DNA of 64,000 nt from Mesodorylaimus sp. YZB2_4 (taxonomy: Eukaryota; Nematoda; Enoplea; Dorylaimida; Dorylaimidae). A program made the translations under genes and the position numbers. Each line of letters begins with the position of its first letter. Positions within the stretch are counted from its first letter, which is position 1. The stretch covers positions 372,001 to 436,000 of the forward strand of contig JASANH010001085.1 of the NCBI GenBank assembly GCA_030248295.1. Direction: 5' to 3'. The notes under the pieces were generated by a model that saw only the letters and a list, made by a program, of their open reading frames with translations, did not search any database and was not told where the DNA came from. Below are positions 24,749-34,893 of the stretch, in pieces.

Positions 24749-27700
24749 TCATTTTCTTGTTTTCGCCTTTTCATCCATATTTGGTTCGAGGAAATCACCC
24801 CACAACGTGCAGGTGTGCAGAGGCGCAAATTTACTGCCAGTTGGGCATCGAAATGCTTGAGCGAATGCTGGGAAATTCATCATGGATAATTCGACTCTAG
24901 CTCGTCCAGGAGCGTGGGCGTCGCCTGTTTTATAAATTTCTACGTCTTCACCGGTTCCGCACCAAATTCTTGCTGCGCTTAAGAAAAATATCTGATCGGG
25001 AGTGAATCGTTCGAGGCCTGGTAGAGGACGTTCGCGACCGACAGCTTGGCTAACGAATTTATAAGCCATGTAAGCCACTTTGATGCCATCCAAATCGGCG
25101 ATATTATCATTCAAGGTTTCATCACCACTGACGCAAAAATTCTCTTCTGGATAACAATAACCGCTGTATTGTTTCACAATGCATTGAACACGCTTCTCGA
25201 ATTCTTTCAATGTGTCTTGATTGAGCCATCGTTTGACCGCTGTCCGTTCCGTGACACGACCTCGGTCGAAACCATGAAATAATTCATGACCGATAATCCA
25301 ACCTGAAATTAGCAAAGTCAGAGCAGAGGAAGCGGTGTCCAAAATTTATTGACCAATGGTTGATCAAAAGGAGCTGGCAATCGTTCAGTTTAAATGACGT
25401 CACAGTGACCACATGGCCACATGACCACTTAAGACCATTTGTGTCATGTGCGGTCGCATATGTCCACTGGTCACATGACCACACCGACCAATGGTGCGAA
25501 AAATACAAAACACGCTTATTAGCGTTGGTAGAACACAGTTACTAATGGAAATGGTAGCTCTGAAGTGGTCAGTAATGCTGCTCAAGCCAAGTTTGATCCC
25601 TCAAACAAAGACGATGGGTACTTGTCTCATACAACTCCAATAATGCGTTGGTTTGCGTTATGAGTTGGAGCATAATGTACCTGGTGCAACTTGAAACTGG
25701 TATGTGCAGCTAAAATGGTCACTCGTAGATACTGCATGTACCAAGTTTCAAGAAGATTGTCAAGACTTACTGGCAGCGTTATGAATAGAGCAACTCACGG
25801 TTTTTTGACACTGCACTTTTTAATTACCAGCGCGCCTCGCTCTAGCACTCTACAGCACATTAACCCTTCTCCTCGATGTCATGTGCGAAAATGAACGGAC
25901 GAAACTCGCACAGCAGGACAGCGTTAACTGGTTTATGTTTGCTAAATGGTCATTCAGACGATTACTTTGCCGCACCATTTTCAAATTTTTTGGGGACTGC
26001 GAGACTTATTAGAAGAGTAATTTCATCAGTTGCTTACCCATCAGTCCAAATTTCAAAGCCAGCGGATATGAATAATTGTAAATTGGTGGCAAAGTCAATC
26101 CCATCCACAAATTGACGGATTGTTCAAAATAATATGCATTCCAATTAAAATTTGGATCAGGATCCCAATAGTAGCTGCTGCTGCTGCCATCAAATTTGGC
26201 TGATAGTGGCAAGGTTTGTCCAGTCATCAGTGGTTCGAGATTCCACTCAAACTTTTGTCGAAACATGTGCATGTCGTTTTCGAATAAGGTCCTGCTTTCG
26301 TCGTATGGTGGCGTGTGTTTCAAGACTGCAGTGTCATTAAGAATCCATTCTGGGATGCCCGACACGAAGCGGATGATGTTTACTTTTTCAACAATTGCCG
26401 CCTTGTCTTCCACATCCAGCCACTCGGCCGTGTGAATAATATATCTGAATGCTGCAGATACGGCTTCGGCTAGCAGCTCCAAGTCGTGTTTCCAATTCCA
26501 TATATTTCTGAAATGAACACATGTTAAACCGAATATGCTAGAAAAAGCAAGAAGACACAATACGTTTTTGCACAGTATGTGTAAAACAGCTTTGCACTGT
26601 AGTCGCTGCGATTACAGGAAGCTCAGGTATGATAGTGCATATGCGTATACTGGGATATATACGGTATATTCTGTGCGAGAGTAAATACACATAACAATAT
26701 ATGCATGCACAGAGATAACTCATGTATGACTAGGCACATATGTGGCTTTACCAACAACATATATTCATATATTTAATGGATAAATATGTATATATATACA
26801 TATGCACACATTCATTATATAATATATCTATCATATAATATGTCTATTATGTAATATGTCTATCATATAATATATCTATCATATAATATATCTATCATAT
26901 AATATATCTATCATATAATATATCTATCATATAATATATCTATTATATAATATATCTATCATATAATATATCTATTATATAATATATCTATCATATAATA
27001 TATCTTTCATATAATATATCTATCATATAATATATCTATCATATAATATATCTATCATATAATATATCTATCATATGATATATCTATTATATAATATATT
27101 TATCATTTAATATATCTATCATAAAATTTCATATATATTTATGAATATACTGCGTATTTATATGTGTAGATATCTATACATACATTATTTACACGTCATG
27201 CTGTCAGTTTTTGTAAATATATATTTCTACCCATTAAATTACGGTATAAATGTTTATTCACACGTATTTATAGTATGTATATGTATACACTGAAAAGCAT
27301 ACCCGAATGTATTCGGTTTTTACTGAAAATATACAATATGATTCATATTGCAACTTCGTTTTTCATGTATTTTTGCATCTGCATAAACTTTGGAAGCATT
27401 TTAGAAGTGCATATGCGCATGATGTATGCCAGTAAGACTTCCTGCGGGATAAGTTTTATTCTTTTCCTGTCCCGAAATTGATGTATGTACTTACTTTGGA
27501 TTTGGTACCGAACCAACGCTTTCGAAGAACACTCTGGCAGCAGCTGCGCTGGCGTATTTCAGGACGTACTCAATGCACTGATGTTCATCGCCGAGCGAGC
27601 TTACGTTTTCTTGCAGAAGGGATGGGGCGACCATGTAGTCAGTCATATAATTGTCGAATAATCTTAGATATGCGTAATCCAGCAGTTTGTTGTATCCGAG

Positions 27701-29447
27701 TTGCTCCACAAATTTGTGTAATTCTTGAAAATATTTTAATTCGTAGAGCACAATTTTCGGATTTTGCTTTTTCCATTGTTTTAACATTGATGGAGGGAAA
27801 TAACCAGTGAAAAATGCATTCCAGTTGACTTTCCCGTTGACTTGTGTTTTTAGCTCAGACAGAAGAAAGGTGTCCTAAAATATGCAAATCAGTTGAAGAC
27901 ATGCCGCCAGATTGGCGTTCAGAACGGCGAGCGTTTTCGAGGAATGAAATTTATGCAGGAACCATAAATGCTACGGATAAATTTGATTATACAAAATATA
28001 TGTGATATAATGAATTTTTTTATAAGTTACATATATATTGAGCAAAAAAAACATTTTACTTTTTATGCTCTATATCATGCATGTAAGCTATGTATGTGTT
28101 TACTCCTAAAAACGTGCAGTACTGCAAATGTTTGTGCAAATATGTTCTCAGTATATATGCTGTTATGTGTAAGTAAATAGAGTGGATATAAGGAATATAG
28201 ATATAACGAATCATATATATGTGGATAAAGCGAAATATATATATAACAAATGATATAAATAAATGAATAACTAAATATATATACATGTACATATACTGTA
28301 TATATATATACCGAAAATACATACCGTATTAATATACTGTAATTATGTATTGTATGTGTATGGGTAAGGATATATATATATACATATGACAAACAGAGGG
28401 TCACAGTAAGATACAGCTCGTGGTCTGTGATCGCGTTCAACTCACGGCTGGATACATTATTGGACCGTTTTTCAAATAGATAGGAATAGGAGATTTTTGT
28501 TGTTTGGGCGCTCCTGAGTACGCTTCTGCTGCCTAGAGTACTGTACAATAAAATATGACTATGACTGTATTGATATTCTAATCGCTATCTTTTTGGGATA
28601 CTATATAGATATTAAAACTATATCCATATCTATTCATTTTCTCAAGGTTACAGCGCGTCTGACCTTTCATTCTGGAATAATGCTTAAAAGAACATACCGA
28701 GTCCGAACCCCTGACTCTAACGTTATCCAAAAATTCAGTGATATTAGTTTCGAATTCCAACAGTTCGTTTATCCGTTTCGTTGCTAAGTTAAGATTCAGA
28801 TTATATCCGAGATTTCTCGCCAATGTCGCTAATTTATCGACAAAAGACTCGTTCAATTTTAGTAACAATTTCGGCATGAAACCTGGAAAAAGTGTTAAAT
28901 ATGGCCTAGTTTCGCATTTCTCTTGCGATGACAAAACTGCCGTATCAATTAAAATTTTTGTATTAATTTGTCTTTGCACGCGTCCAAGTAGATAATAAGG
29001 GTCCCTACGTCGAACTCGAGCGGGATCCATAATAGGCATTGGGCCGAATAGCTTAGCTGTTTCGTTATAAAGGCTAGTCATAGCTAAATCGTAGTCCACT
29101 GTGGCATTCACGCATTGTTTAAAAAATATTTTCAGCGATCTTTGATATTGCGGGGTGGCACGATCATTTTCACGAATCCGATTCACTGCCTGAACTAAAT
29201 GATCGGCTACAGATTTGATAGTTTTTTGTGGTTCACCAATAAATTGTCCTTTATAAGTTTTTTGCCATTTTCCACAAGCGAATAGATAAAAATCTTTGCA
29301 CGGATTCACACGTTGATTTGTGTCGATGGCGTCCAACAGGAAATCTGCAGCAGCTTTCCAACCATCTTCGTCGTAGGTAGCCGCATCGAGCTGTTCTGAT
29401 TGGGTAAGGAAAGTAATCGAGAAAAAAAATATACCTACTATGAACAT
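24749..29447 (-). CDS. nep: Secreted M13 (neprilysin-like) metalloprotease, 717 aa, four exons
   Basis: Zinc endopeptidase family that degrades small peptides outside the cell. Exons on the minus strand: 29447-28698, 27874-27495, 26507-26038, 25302-24749; phases 0, 2 and 1 join cleanly to 718 codons including the stop. The N-terminus is a cleavable-looking signal peptide (MFIVGIFFFSITFL), not the usual cytoplasmic tail plus membrane anchor, so the product is probably secreted. Family motifs: NPCKDFYLFACGKW near residue 50, VNWNAFF, the NAYY substrate-binding motif (canonical NAFY), zinc site HELFHGFD (HExxH), HAPGRAR (His and Arg of the active site), and CTLW near the C-terminus with a short extra tail. 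At the third zinc ligand, canonical ENIAD is DNIAD (codon GAT), an unusual Glu to Asp change. Activity may therefore differ from classical neprilysin. Confidence 0.95.
25303..26037 (-). other. M13 protease intron 3
   Basis: GTAAGC donor and TTTCAG acceptor. Around 25395-25490 is a cluster of degenerate CACATGACCAC/GTGGTCATGTG words, partly palindromic, of unknown meaning. Confidence 0.6.
26816..27125. repeat. 16-bp AT-rich minisatellite in M13 protease intron 2
   Basis: About 19 tandem copies of ATCATATAATATATCT with a few substitutions (TATTATATAA variants), embedded in a wider AT-rich intron (26508-27494). The unit is nearly self-complementary, so the array can form many small hairpins. 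Confidence 0.95.
27875..28697 (-). other. M13 protease intron 1
   Basis: A GTATGT donor after codon 250 and a TTTTAG acceptor. The intron is very AT-rich with (TA)n stretches around 28200-28380, which create spurious Tyr/Ile-rich open frames. No exon recognised. Confidence 0.6.
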
Positions 29448-30035
29448 TCCTGAATCCTGAAGGGCCTTTTTGCTAGCCTCCTTATTCCTGCAAGACTAAA
29501 TCTCAGTGATGCGAATCTAGGCGAATTCTTGAACTTTTCGTTTCAGGCTGTCCTCTTCGGCCGGGTTTTAAGTTGTGGGTGCAGAATAAATGGAATCAGC
29601 TGTTGCAAATGGCTGTGATAAGAGAATCTTGGAAGTTTAGCGACTGCTTCTTAGTTTAGGTCGTTTGTTTTGGGAAAAGAGTTGTGACCTTTCCGTTCTC
29701 CGCCCCCCCCCCCCCCGACTTACGGGGGGGGGGGGGGGGAGAGACTCATATTTTGTTTTGTGGTTCGCAAAAGGGTTTAGACTCCGGCTCTGCCGGATCA
29801 CTTGAAATAGGTTTCATGGATGGATCCTAGAGAATAGACAGTACGTAGCAAGCAGTTGCTATGACCTGTTGCAGAACACATCAGCAGGAAGTAAAGCCTC
29901 GAGAGGTTGAAATCTCCAATAAATCGTCCAGGAAGTTCTATTCAATCGCAGATGTCGCTGAGAATGTGGTCGGACCAAGCTGAAAATAATGTGAAGCGAT
30001 AGAACTTTTACGTTACGGACATGGGCACGAACCGA
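29448..30035. other. Upstream region of the M13 protease with C-run/G-run hairpin
   Basis: About 255 bp upstream of the protease ATG lies a run of about 14 C (29703-29716), a 7-nt loop, then a run of about 16 G (29724-29739). The two runs are perfectly complementary. No other gene is visible; promoter elements could not be defined. Confidence 0.6.
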
Positions 30036-30303
30036 GCGACCACGCGTCCTCCGCGACTGCTTTGCGACTGCAACGAAACGAGGCGCGTTGCCGTTTGCGT
30101 CTAGGCTGGCGCCTGGGGCTCTTCGTCCGCATAGATATCTGACTAGTTCACTCAAATATTTTCCATTTCGACATTTCGTCTTATCTTAATACATCATCAG
30201 GAACTGATAAAACACATCGCACGCGACTGAAGACGCAAGCGACCATATATCTACTTTTATTTCGTTGCGGTCGCGAGAAGTCGCAGGTGGACGCCTAGTC
30301 GCG
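30036..30303. mobile_element. Short palindromic element with ~44-bp inverted termini
   Basis: The left terminus (30036-30079) and right terminus (30260-30303) are imperfect inverted copies sharing GCGACTGCAACGAAA. The same phrase recurs at about 52561 and, inverted, at about 53295, so it marks a dispersed family. There is no coding capacity; it is MITE-like. Confidence 0.6.
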
Positions 30304-30406
30304 TGGATCCGTAACCCTGTACATATCGTAAAAGTGCCAAGCATTGCATCAATTTGCTGGAAACCTATGGTAGCGCACACAATGTTGATTATCAGGTAGC
30401 GACAAC

Positions 30407-30732
30407 CTATTGCAAAAGCGTGAGTGTTTCAAAGTCTTTCTGCTGGTTCAAAGTAGGACGTTTGGTCACAATGTGGATGGCTTCTTTGATCTTTAGAAGT
30501 TTGTCGGAATTTGCACGATCGATGATGCGAAAATCATCACAGCCAGCGTCATGTCCCGCTTGAAGCATGTGATCCAAAATAGCCGAGTCCACTGTGCTCG
30601 AACACGTTTTCCCATTCGGGAAGAAGCGCTTGTGTGCTCGCCGATTCTCACGCCTAACTGCCGGATCGTCTTTCCAACATACGCTGCGTTACAGAAAATT
30701 CACCCAGCTTCAGACCTGTTTATCGAAGATGG
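30407..30732 (-). pseudogene. Penelope-like element fragment: GIY-YIG endonuclease, frameshifted
   Basis: Read on the minus strand, one frame gives YVGKTIRQLGVRIGEHTSAS (the GIY-YIG core with conserved Arg and Glu-His). After a frame change near GGGAAAACG it continues AILDHMLQAGHDAGCDDF and LLKIKEAIHI...KRPTLN, typical of the C-terminal part of Penelope-like retroelement proteins. A stop lies just before the IFCNAAYVGKT stretch. No reverse transcriptase is left. It is a dead 3' fragment, but the family match is clear from residue order. Confidence 0.75.
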
Positions 30733-31724
30733 TTTTCTGATTTCTGTTCGGACAGTTTATTCGTATAGTTATGTCACCTACCCGTCTGAATGCATCTAGG
30801 AGCTTGGGTATGAGTAAAAATTGGTATGGCAATCATTAAAATCATCGTTATTTACATTTGCGAGACAAACGAAATCTTTTACTTCTTTTCGCTTGTAAGT
30901 TTTGCAAATCACTCTTGTTCGACCTTTCAGGTTAATGACACGAAACGGACCACTTCAAAAAGTCAGCGTAATCGACAGTTACTTGCGTACTGAGGCTCTG
31001 CTGCCAAGCTTCATTTAGTATTTCGCTAATCATGTGCCTTGACATAATTCTTTCGATGCGTGTGACGCATATTATTCACATAGCATCATTTGCCTTGCGA
31101 TCAGTTGAATTTTACAAGTAATTTTCCCCATCAGACAGCCCCTATATATAATATACCTTTTGCGGCTGGTGGTGCGCGTCTGCGCCACCTCGCTTAATCT
31201 GCCGACGGATCTGCCGACAAGCTGTACCACGTTACTCGCAGCGCTAGAGCTTCAGCATATTCAGGTTGCCATCGTGTGAAACAGATGGTATCCTTTGGGG
31301 AGCCTGGTTAAACAGCAGCAGCACACAGACTATGTGGCTTTGGTGCTGACATCGACAAGCATCTGTGTGTTGGTGATTACACACTGTGTGCATTAAGCAG
31401 CATGAGAGGACCTTGTCATCGTGCGGCCGAGTAGACCAGCCATCCTGAGCCCTGGTTATCCACTCTGTGCATTGGCTGGTCTAAAAGTTTTGAGTCTGTC
31501 ATAACAGACTTTTTTGGGAATAATAAGACCGTTTTTCGTTTTTGTTACAAACTAGTTTCGACCAAAACACTGCGTGCCCATGCATAGATCAACTAGAAAG
31601 AGGGACTACTATTATACATCCAAACCTTTAAAAGCATAAAGCTCAAACGGAACTTGAGCCGCGCGCCTGAGAAGTTTGCCTAACAGGATCGAATGCATGC
31701 ACTTTTTTAAAAAATATGTAGAAA
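30733..31724. other. Gene-free stretch between two transposon remnants
   Basis: No gene or recognisable element. Words such as ACTCTGTGCATT and GGCTGGTCTA appear more than once, consistent with old repeat DNA. Confidence 0.4.
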
Positions 31725-32131
31725 CGAGGGGAGCTCAAAAAGTTCGTAGCCTAACCACATTTTAATTAAACCTATACAAATCCATATTATTCTTTTACGA
31801 CATACTTCTGAGACCGATGCACTTGTTTACACTTTCGTGCAACGCGTGAATATCGGTTAAAAAAAGGATTACTCACACCCCTCAAAAAACGCTTAGTCGC
31901 TGATTTCACTTCCTCATCACTCAAAAATCTTCCCCCCCCCCAATAAACTTTTTTTGGATTTTTCGCTGGGTCGCTGGGCGCCAGGTCTGAACTGTATGGT
32001 GGATGATCGATAGCAGCCTGGGCAATTTCTCGCAAGGATTGTAGTGGGATGTGTGGCAGTGTAAATTAAAAATTTCACTGCTGCAGCTCATGCGGAAGGT
32101 ACTCAGGTTACGAACTTTTTTAACTCCCTCC
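31725..32131 (-). mobile_element. Internally deleted mariner element
   Basis: The ends form about 25-bp inverted repeats: GAGGGGAGCTCAAAAAGTTC at 31726 and, inverted, GAGGGAGTTAAAAAAGTTCG ending at 32130. Inside, on the minus strand (32035-31787), is the C-terminal third of a mariner transposase: HPPYSSDLAPSD (the region of the last catalytic Asp), then FLSDEEVKSATKRFL and a Tyr-rich end. At about 0.4 kb it lacks most of the usual ~1.3-kb element, and a C-run (31934-31942) interrupts it. It cannot be autonomous. Confidence 0.85.
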
Positions 32132-33711
32132 GTATATAGACACCAGGAAAAACATCACTTCTTTTATTCGCCTATCATATCCGATAGCTTATCCCCTACT
32201 TGAAAACACAATCCAAAATCACCCTCATATTCTTTGTTCACAGTAAGGTGCCTCTGCCACGCGAAAACAAAGCAAAAATTCAGTTTAGTGATGGAGTCGA
32301 ACCGCGTACCTCGTGGTTTCAAAACAAACTCTCTACCCAACTGAGCCTTATATATCGGCTCGGTCGTAAGGGCCCTCTTTTACGTCATCCCCAACTGCCC
32401 TTGCAGCGGCAGGAGACGCTCAATTACTCTGAACGAAATATTTTCAATAATCGATAACTCAAGAACAGATTAACCAAAAACTTTGTTTCTTTGCAAGCTT
32501 CGCAAGATAGGTCAGGGCCGCTATCGTGTTAATTTTTATCGAAATCCGTCCAGTAGCTGACGAGCGATGGAAGAAAAAGGCCAAAAAGGGACTATTTTTG
32601 GGAATGACTTTTCAGAAATTGATGCTTACAAAAAATGAATATCAAAAGGCAGATTCCGCAGGCTCAAGCTTTCAGAAAAAACTAAAATTTACAACTGTAC
32701 GACCTCTGGTTGCTGCAATAGGCTGATGTTCATCCTCCTCCTACTCCTCCTCTTCCTCCTCGCCTTCTCCCCCCTGAACAAGAAATCGCGTGTTCTGGAA
32801 CTCGACGACGGCTGGATGGATTTTGATAAAAATTGGCAAGATTGTAGACCCGGCCTATTCTGCAACGTGTGCGAAAAATCAAAAATTTTTGTCAAACCGT
32901 CCTCGAGTTATTAGCCGGCGAAAATGGTCCTTTAGCATTGTGAGTCTAGTTGGCTGGTCTAAGCAGGCACTACTGTGCCTACTCATTACAAACTCATCTC
33001 GTGAAGCATTTTATTTAGAGGTGAAACTGGATACTGCTCACCAGCGAGCACAGACTGCGATGGATTCTATTAGCTGTCATGCTTTTTAATTGGCAAGTCA
33101 CTAAGTTAACTCGGCAAAATGGGTTACACCAAATACACAATAGAAACCAGCCATTGTGGTTTCTCGAGAAGTGACATATGCATTTCTCAATATTTTTTAG
33201 TGTACAAAAGTTTGTCACGGATAGGTTTGTCATCTTCCCGCTCATCGCACCCTGTATGTGCAGGTCTGCAGACGACGCATGACGCTTTCATGCGTGATGG
33301 GCATGAGCTCGCGGCGCACGCGCCTACTCGGCAGGGGTCTTTAAAGAGAGTGGAGACGTTCTTGTGCTAGCATAGTCACAGAGACCTGACTGATCTTTCC
33401 TCCTCTCATTATTCGCACCCATCATACAAATGACTGCCCTACAGTACGCACAATAGTTCTGCGGATCGCCTCAGAACTACTGACAGACCAATCCTAAACG
33501 TCAGTTAAAATTGTGATACTGTTTTGCTTGGTCGGCCTTGGACTCTTGCACCCGAAAGACAATAATGTATTTTCGAAGCCCCGTTAATTTAAGGCTTATC
33601 TTATCAAGCGAACATGCCGCTATGGGTAAGAGCGACAATACTTGGTGAACATCCTTAAAAGGGCCGATGTAACAGCAGGCTGCTTTTTTGTTTGGTTTAC
33701 AAGTTTACGCC
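32132..33711. other. Stretch upstream of the 7TM receptor
   Basis: No gene supported. On the minus strand around 32285-32365 lies a tRNA-like sequence with an A-box (GGCTCAGTTGGGTAGAG) and a B-box (GCGGTTCGACTCC), but its T-stem does not pair, so it is more likely a SINE head than a tRNA gene. A (TCC)n-like tract is at 32727-32765. Confidence 0.4.
32285..32365 (-). repeat. tRNA-like sequence, probable SINE head
   Basis: Internal RNA polymerase III promoter boxes are recognisable in correct order and spacing, but the anticodon and T stems are not complementary. That argues against a functional tRNA. Confidence 0.4.
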
Positions 33712-34893
33712 ATGAGAGACGTTTTCAGTTTTGGTAATTGCTCTGATTTTGATCTTGGAGGTCATTTAAAACTGTGGAGACAATCTTACGGTCTGCTGGC
33801 CACTGCCATAATTGGATGGCTGGGTGTGATGCACGGCATCTTCTGGCTCGTGGTGGCTTCCCGTCTGAACTGGTTTCGCTACGCCCAGTTCTATCTGCTG
33901 CTCAGCCAGGCCACAGTAGACGTGATGGCCAGCTGGTTCTGGGCCATGGGGGCAACCAGGATGCTCCTCGTGTCCCCTTACACCTGCAGCACCAGGTACT
34001 ACGATCTGAACGAGGACAGGGGCTCCGAAACATTTTTGTGTATCCTCATCCATCTGCCAGCGAATATCCTGCTCACGTGCAGTCAACGAGTGGCCTTAGT
34101 CGTGGCAATTGACCGAGTGGTTTTGTTATTATTTCCAATTCGATGGCTTAAAATGAAGCAGAATTATCGATTTTCAATGATAGCATTCGCTTTTATGTGG
34201 TCAATCATGCAAGAAGGAGCGTGGTTTGTGGCAACCAGTTCCAAGTATACATTTCAGGAATGTTTTGATGGCTTAAAATATCAACCCGCCATCAGCTGCT
34301 ACGAGTATGCTATACACAAAAACGGCACAGAAGATTCTCCAGCACTGAACGGATGCTGTGTTGGAACAGAACTGCAATGTTTCCGCCACACCTCGCTCAT
34401 GCCGATCCGAATCTTCAACGGGCTCAATATCATGAGCGGTGTGTCGGACGGGGTCTGCTTAGTCCTGCAGATTGTGTTCTACCTAGTCATTCCCAGTCTG
34501 GCTGGCGGCTACTGCAAACGAGTCATGTGCAGCAATCCGAACGTGGTCGTCTACTGCAGTGGCATCGAGGAACAGCAGAGGAAACTGGTCGCCCGGGTTC
34601 GACTCGTCTCTCTCGTCACCTTATTCAGTTACTTTGCGACTGCTGGTGTCGGCATGATCTCTGGCACCTTTGTTAACATAGAATTCGGAATGAATCTATG
34701 GATGAGCATTTCCATCGCGATTTCCCTGCTCAACACAATATTGTCATTGTACTTATTCGCCTGGAAGGACGAAAGCTTTGGACGCGAATCATATCTTCTC
34801 TTGCAAGAACCTCTGATTTTGTGGAGGAGATTATGGAAAAGCACTAGTTCAGGAAAAAAGGATGCCGAACCTTGGCGAACTCAGGAGACCTGA
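33712..34893 (+). CDS. Intronless seven-transmembrane receptor (rhodopsin-like), 393 aa
   Basis: Predicted G-protein-coupled receptor at the cell surface; ligand unknown. The first ATG of the frame is at 33712 (MRDVFSFGNC). Seven hydrophobic segments follow at roughly residues 18-43, 52-80, 107-130, 150-172, 255-275, 300-325 and 330-355. The segment-3 end reads VVAIDRVVLLLFPIRW, matching the DRY-like signature of nematode serpentine receptors. The segment-7 region has NTILSLYLF instead of a clean NPxxY. A Cys before segment 3 (YTCSTRYY) and several Cys in extracellular loop 2 could pair. Loop 2 is long, with one NGT sequon. The gene has no introns, unlike its neighbours, and an AATAAA at 34912-34917, 19 nt after the stop. 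It looks like a nematode chemoreceptor-type protein, but I cannot place the subfamily. Confidence 0.8.
   Translation: MRDVFSFGNCSDFDLGGHLKLWRQSYGLLATAIIGWLGVMHGIFWLVVASRLNWFRYAQFYLLLSQATVDVMASWFWAMGATRMLLVSPYTCSTRYYDLNEDRGSETFLCILIHLPANILLTCSQRVALVVAIDRVVLLLFPIRWLKMKQNYRFSMIAFAFMWSIMQEGAWFVATSSKYTFQECFDGLKYQPAISCYEYAIHKNGTEDSPALNGCCVGTELQCFRHTSLMPIRIFNGLNIMSGVSDGVCLVLQIVFYLVIPSLAGGYCKRVMCSNPNVVVYCSGIEEQQRKLVARVRLVSLVTLFSYFATAGVGMISGTFVNIEFGMNLWMSISIAISLLNTILSLYLFAWKDESFGRESYLLLQEPLILWRRLWKSTSSGKKDAEPWRTQET

Noticed and set aside
26816-27125. CRISPR array
   Set aside because: Units are contiguous with no unique spacers; this is an intronic minisatellite in a eukaryotic gene.
28056-28548. 88- and 157-codon Tyr/Ile-rich minus-strand frames
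   Set aside because: They arise from (TA)n-rich sequence in intron 1 of the protease and would break the otherwise perfect exon phasing.
33766-34112. Frames antisense to or out of frame with the 7TM receptor
   Set aside because: Shadows of the receptor's biased codons; they share no splice sites or motifs.
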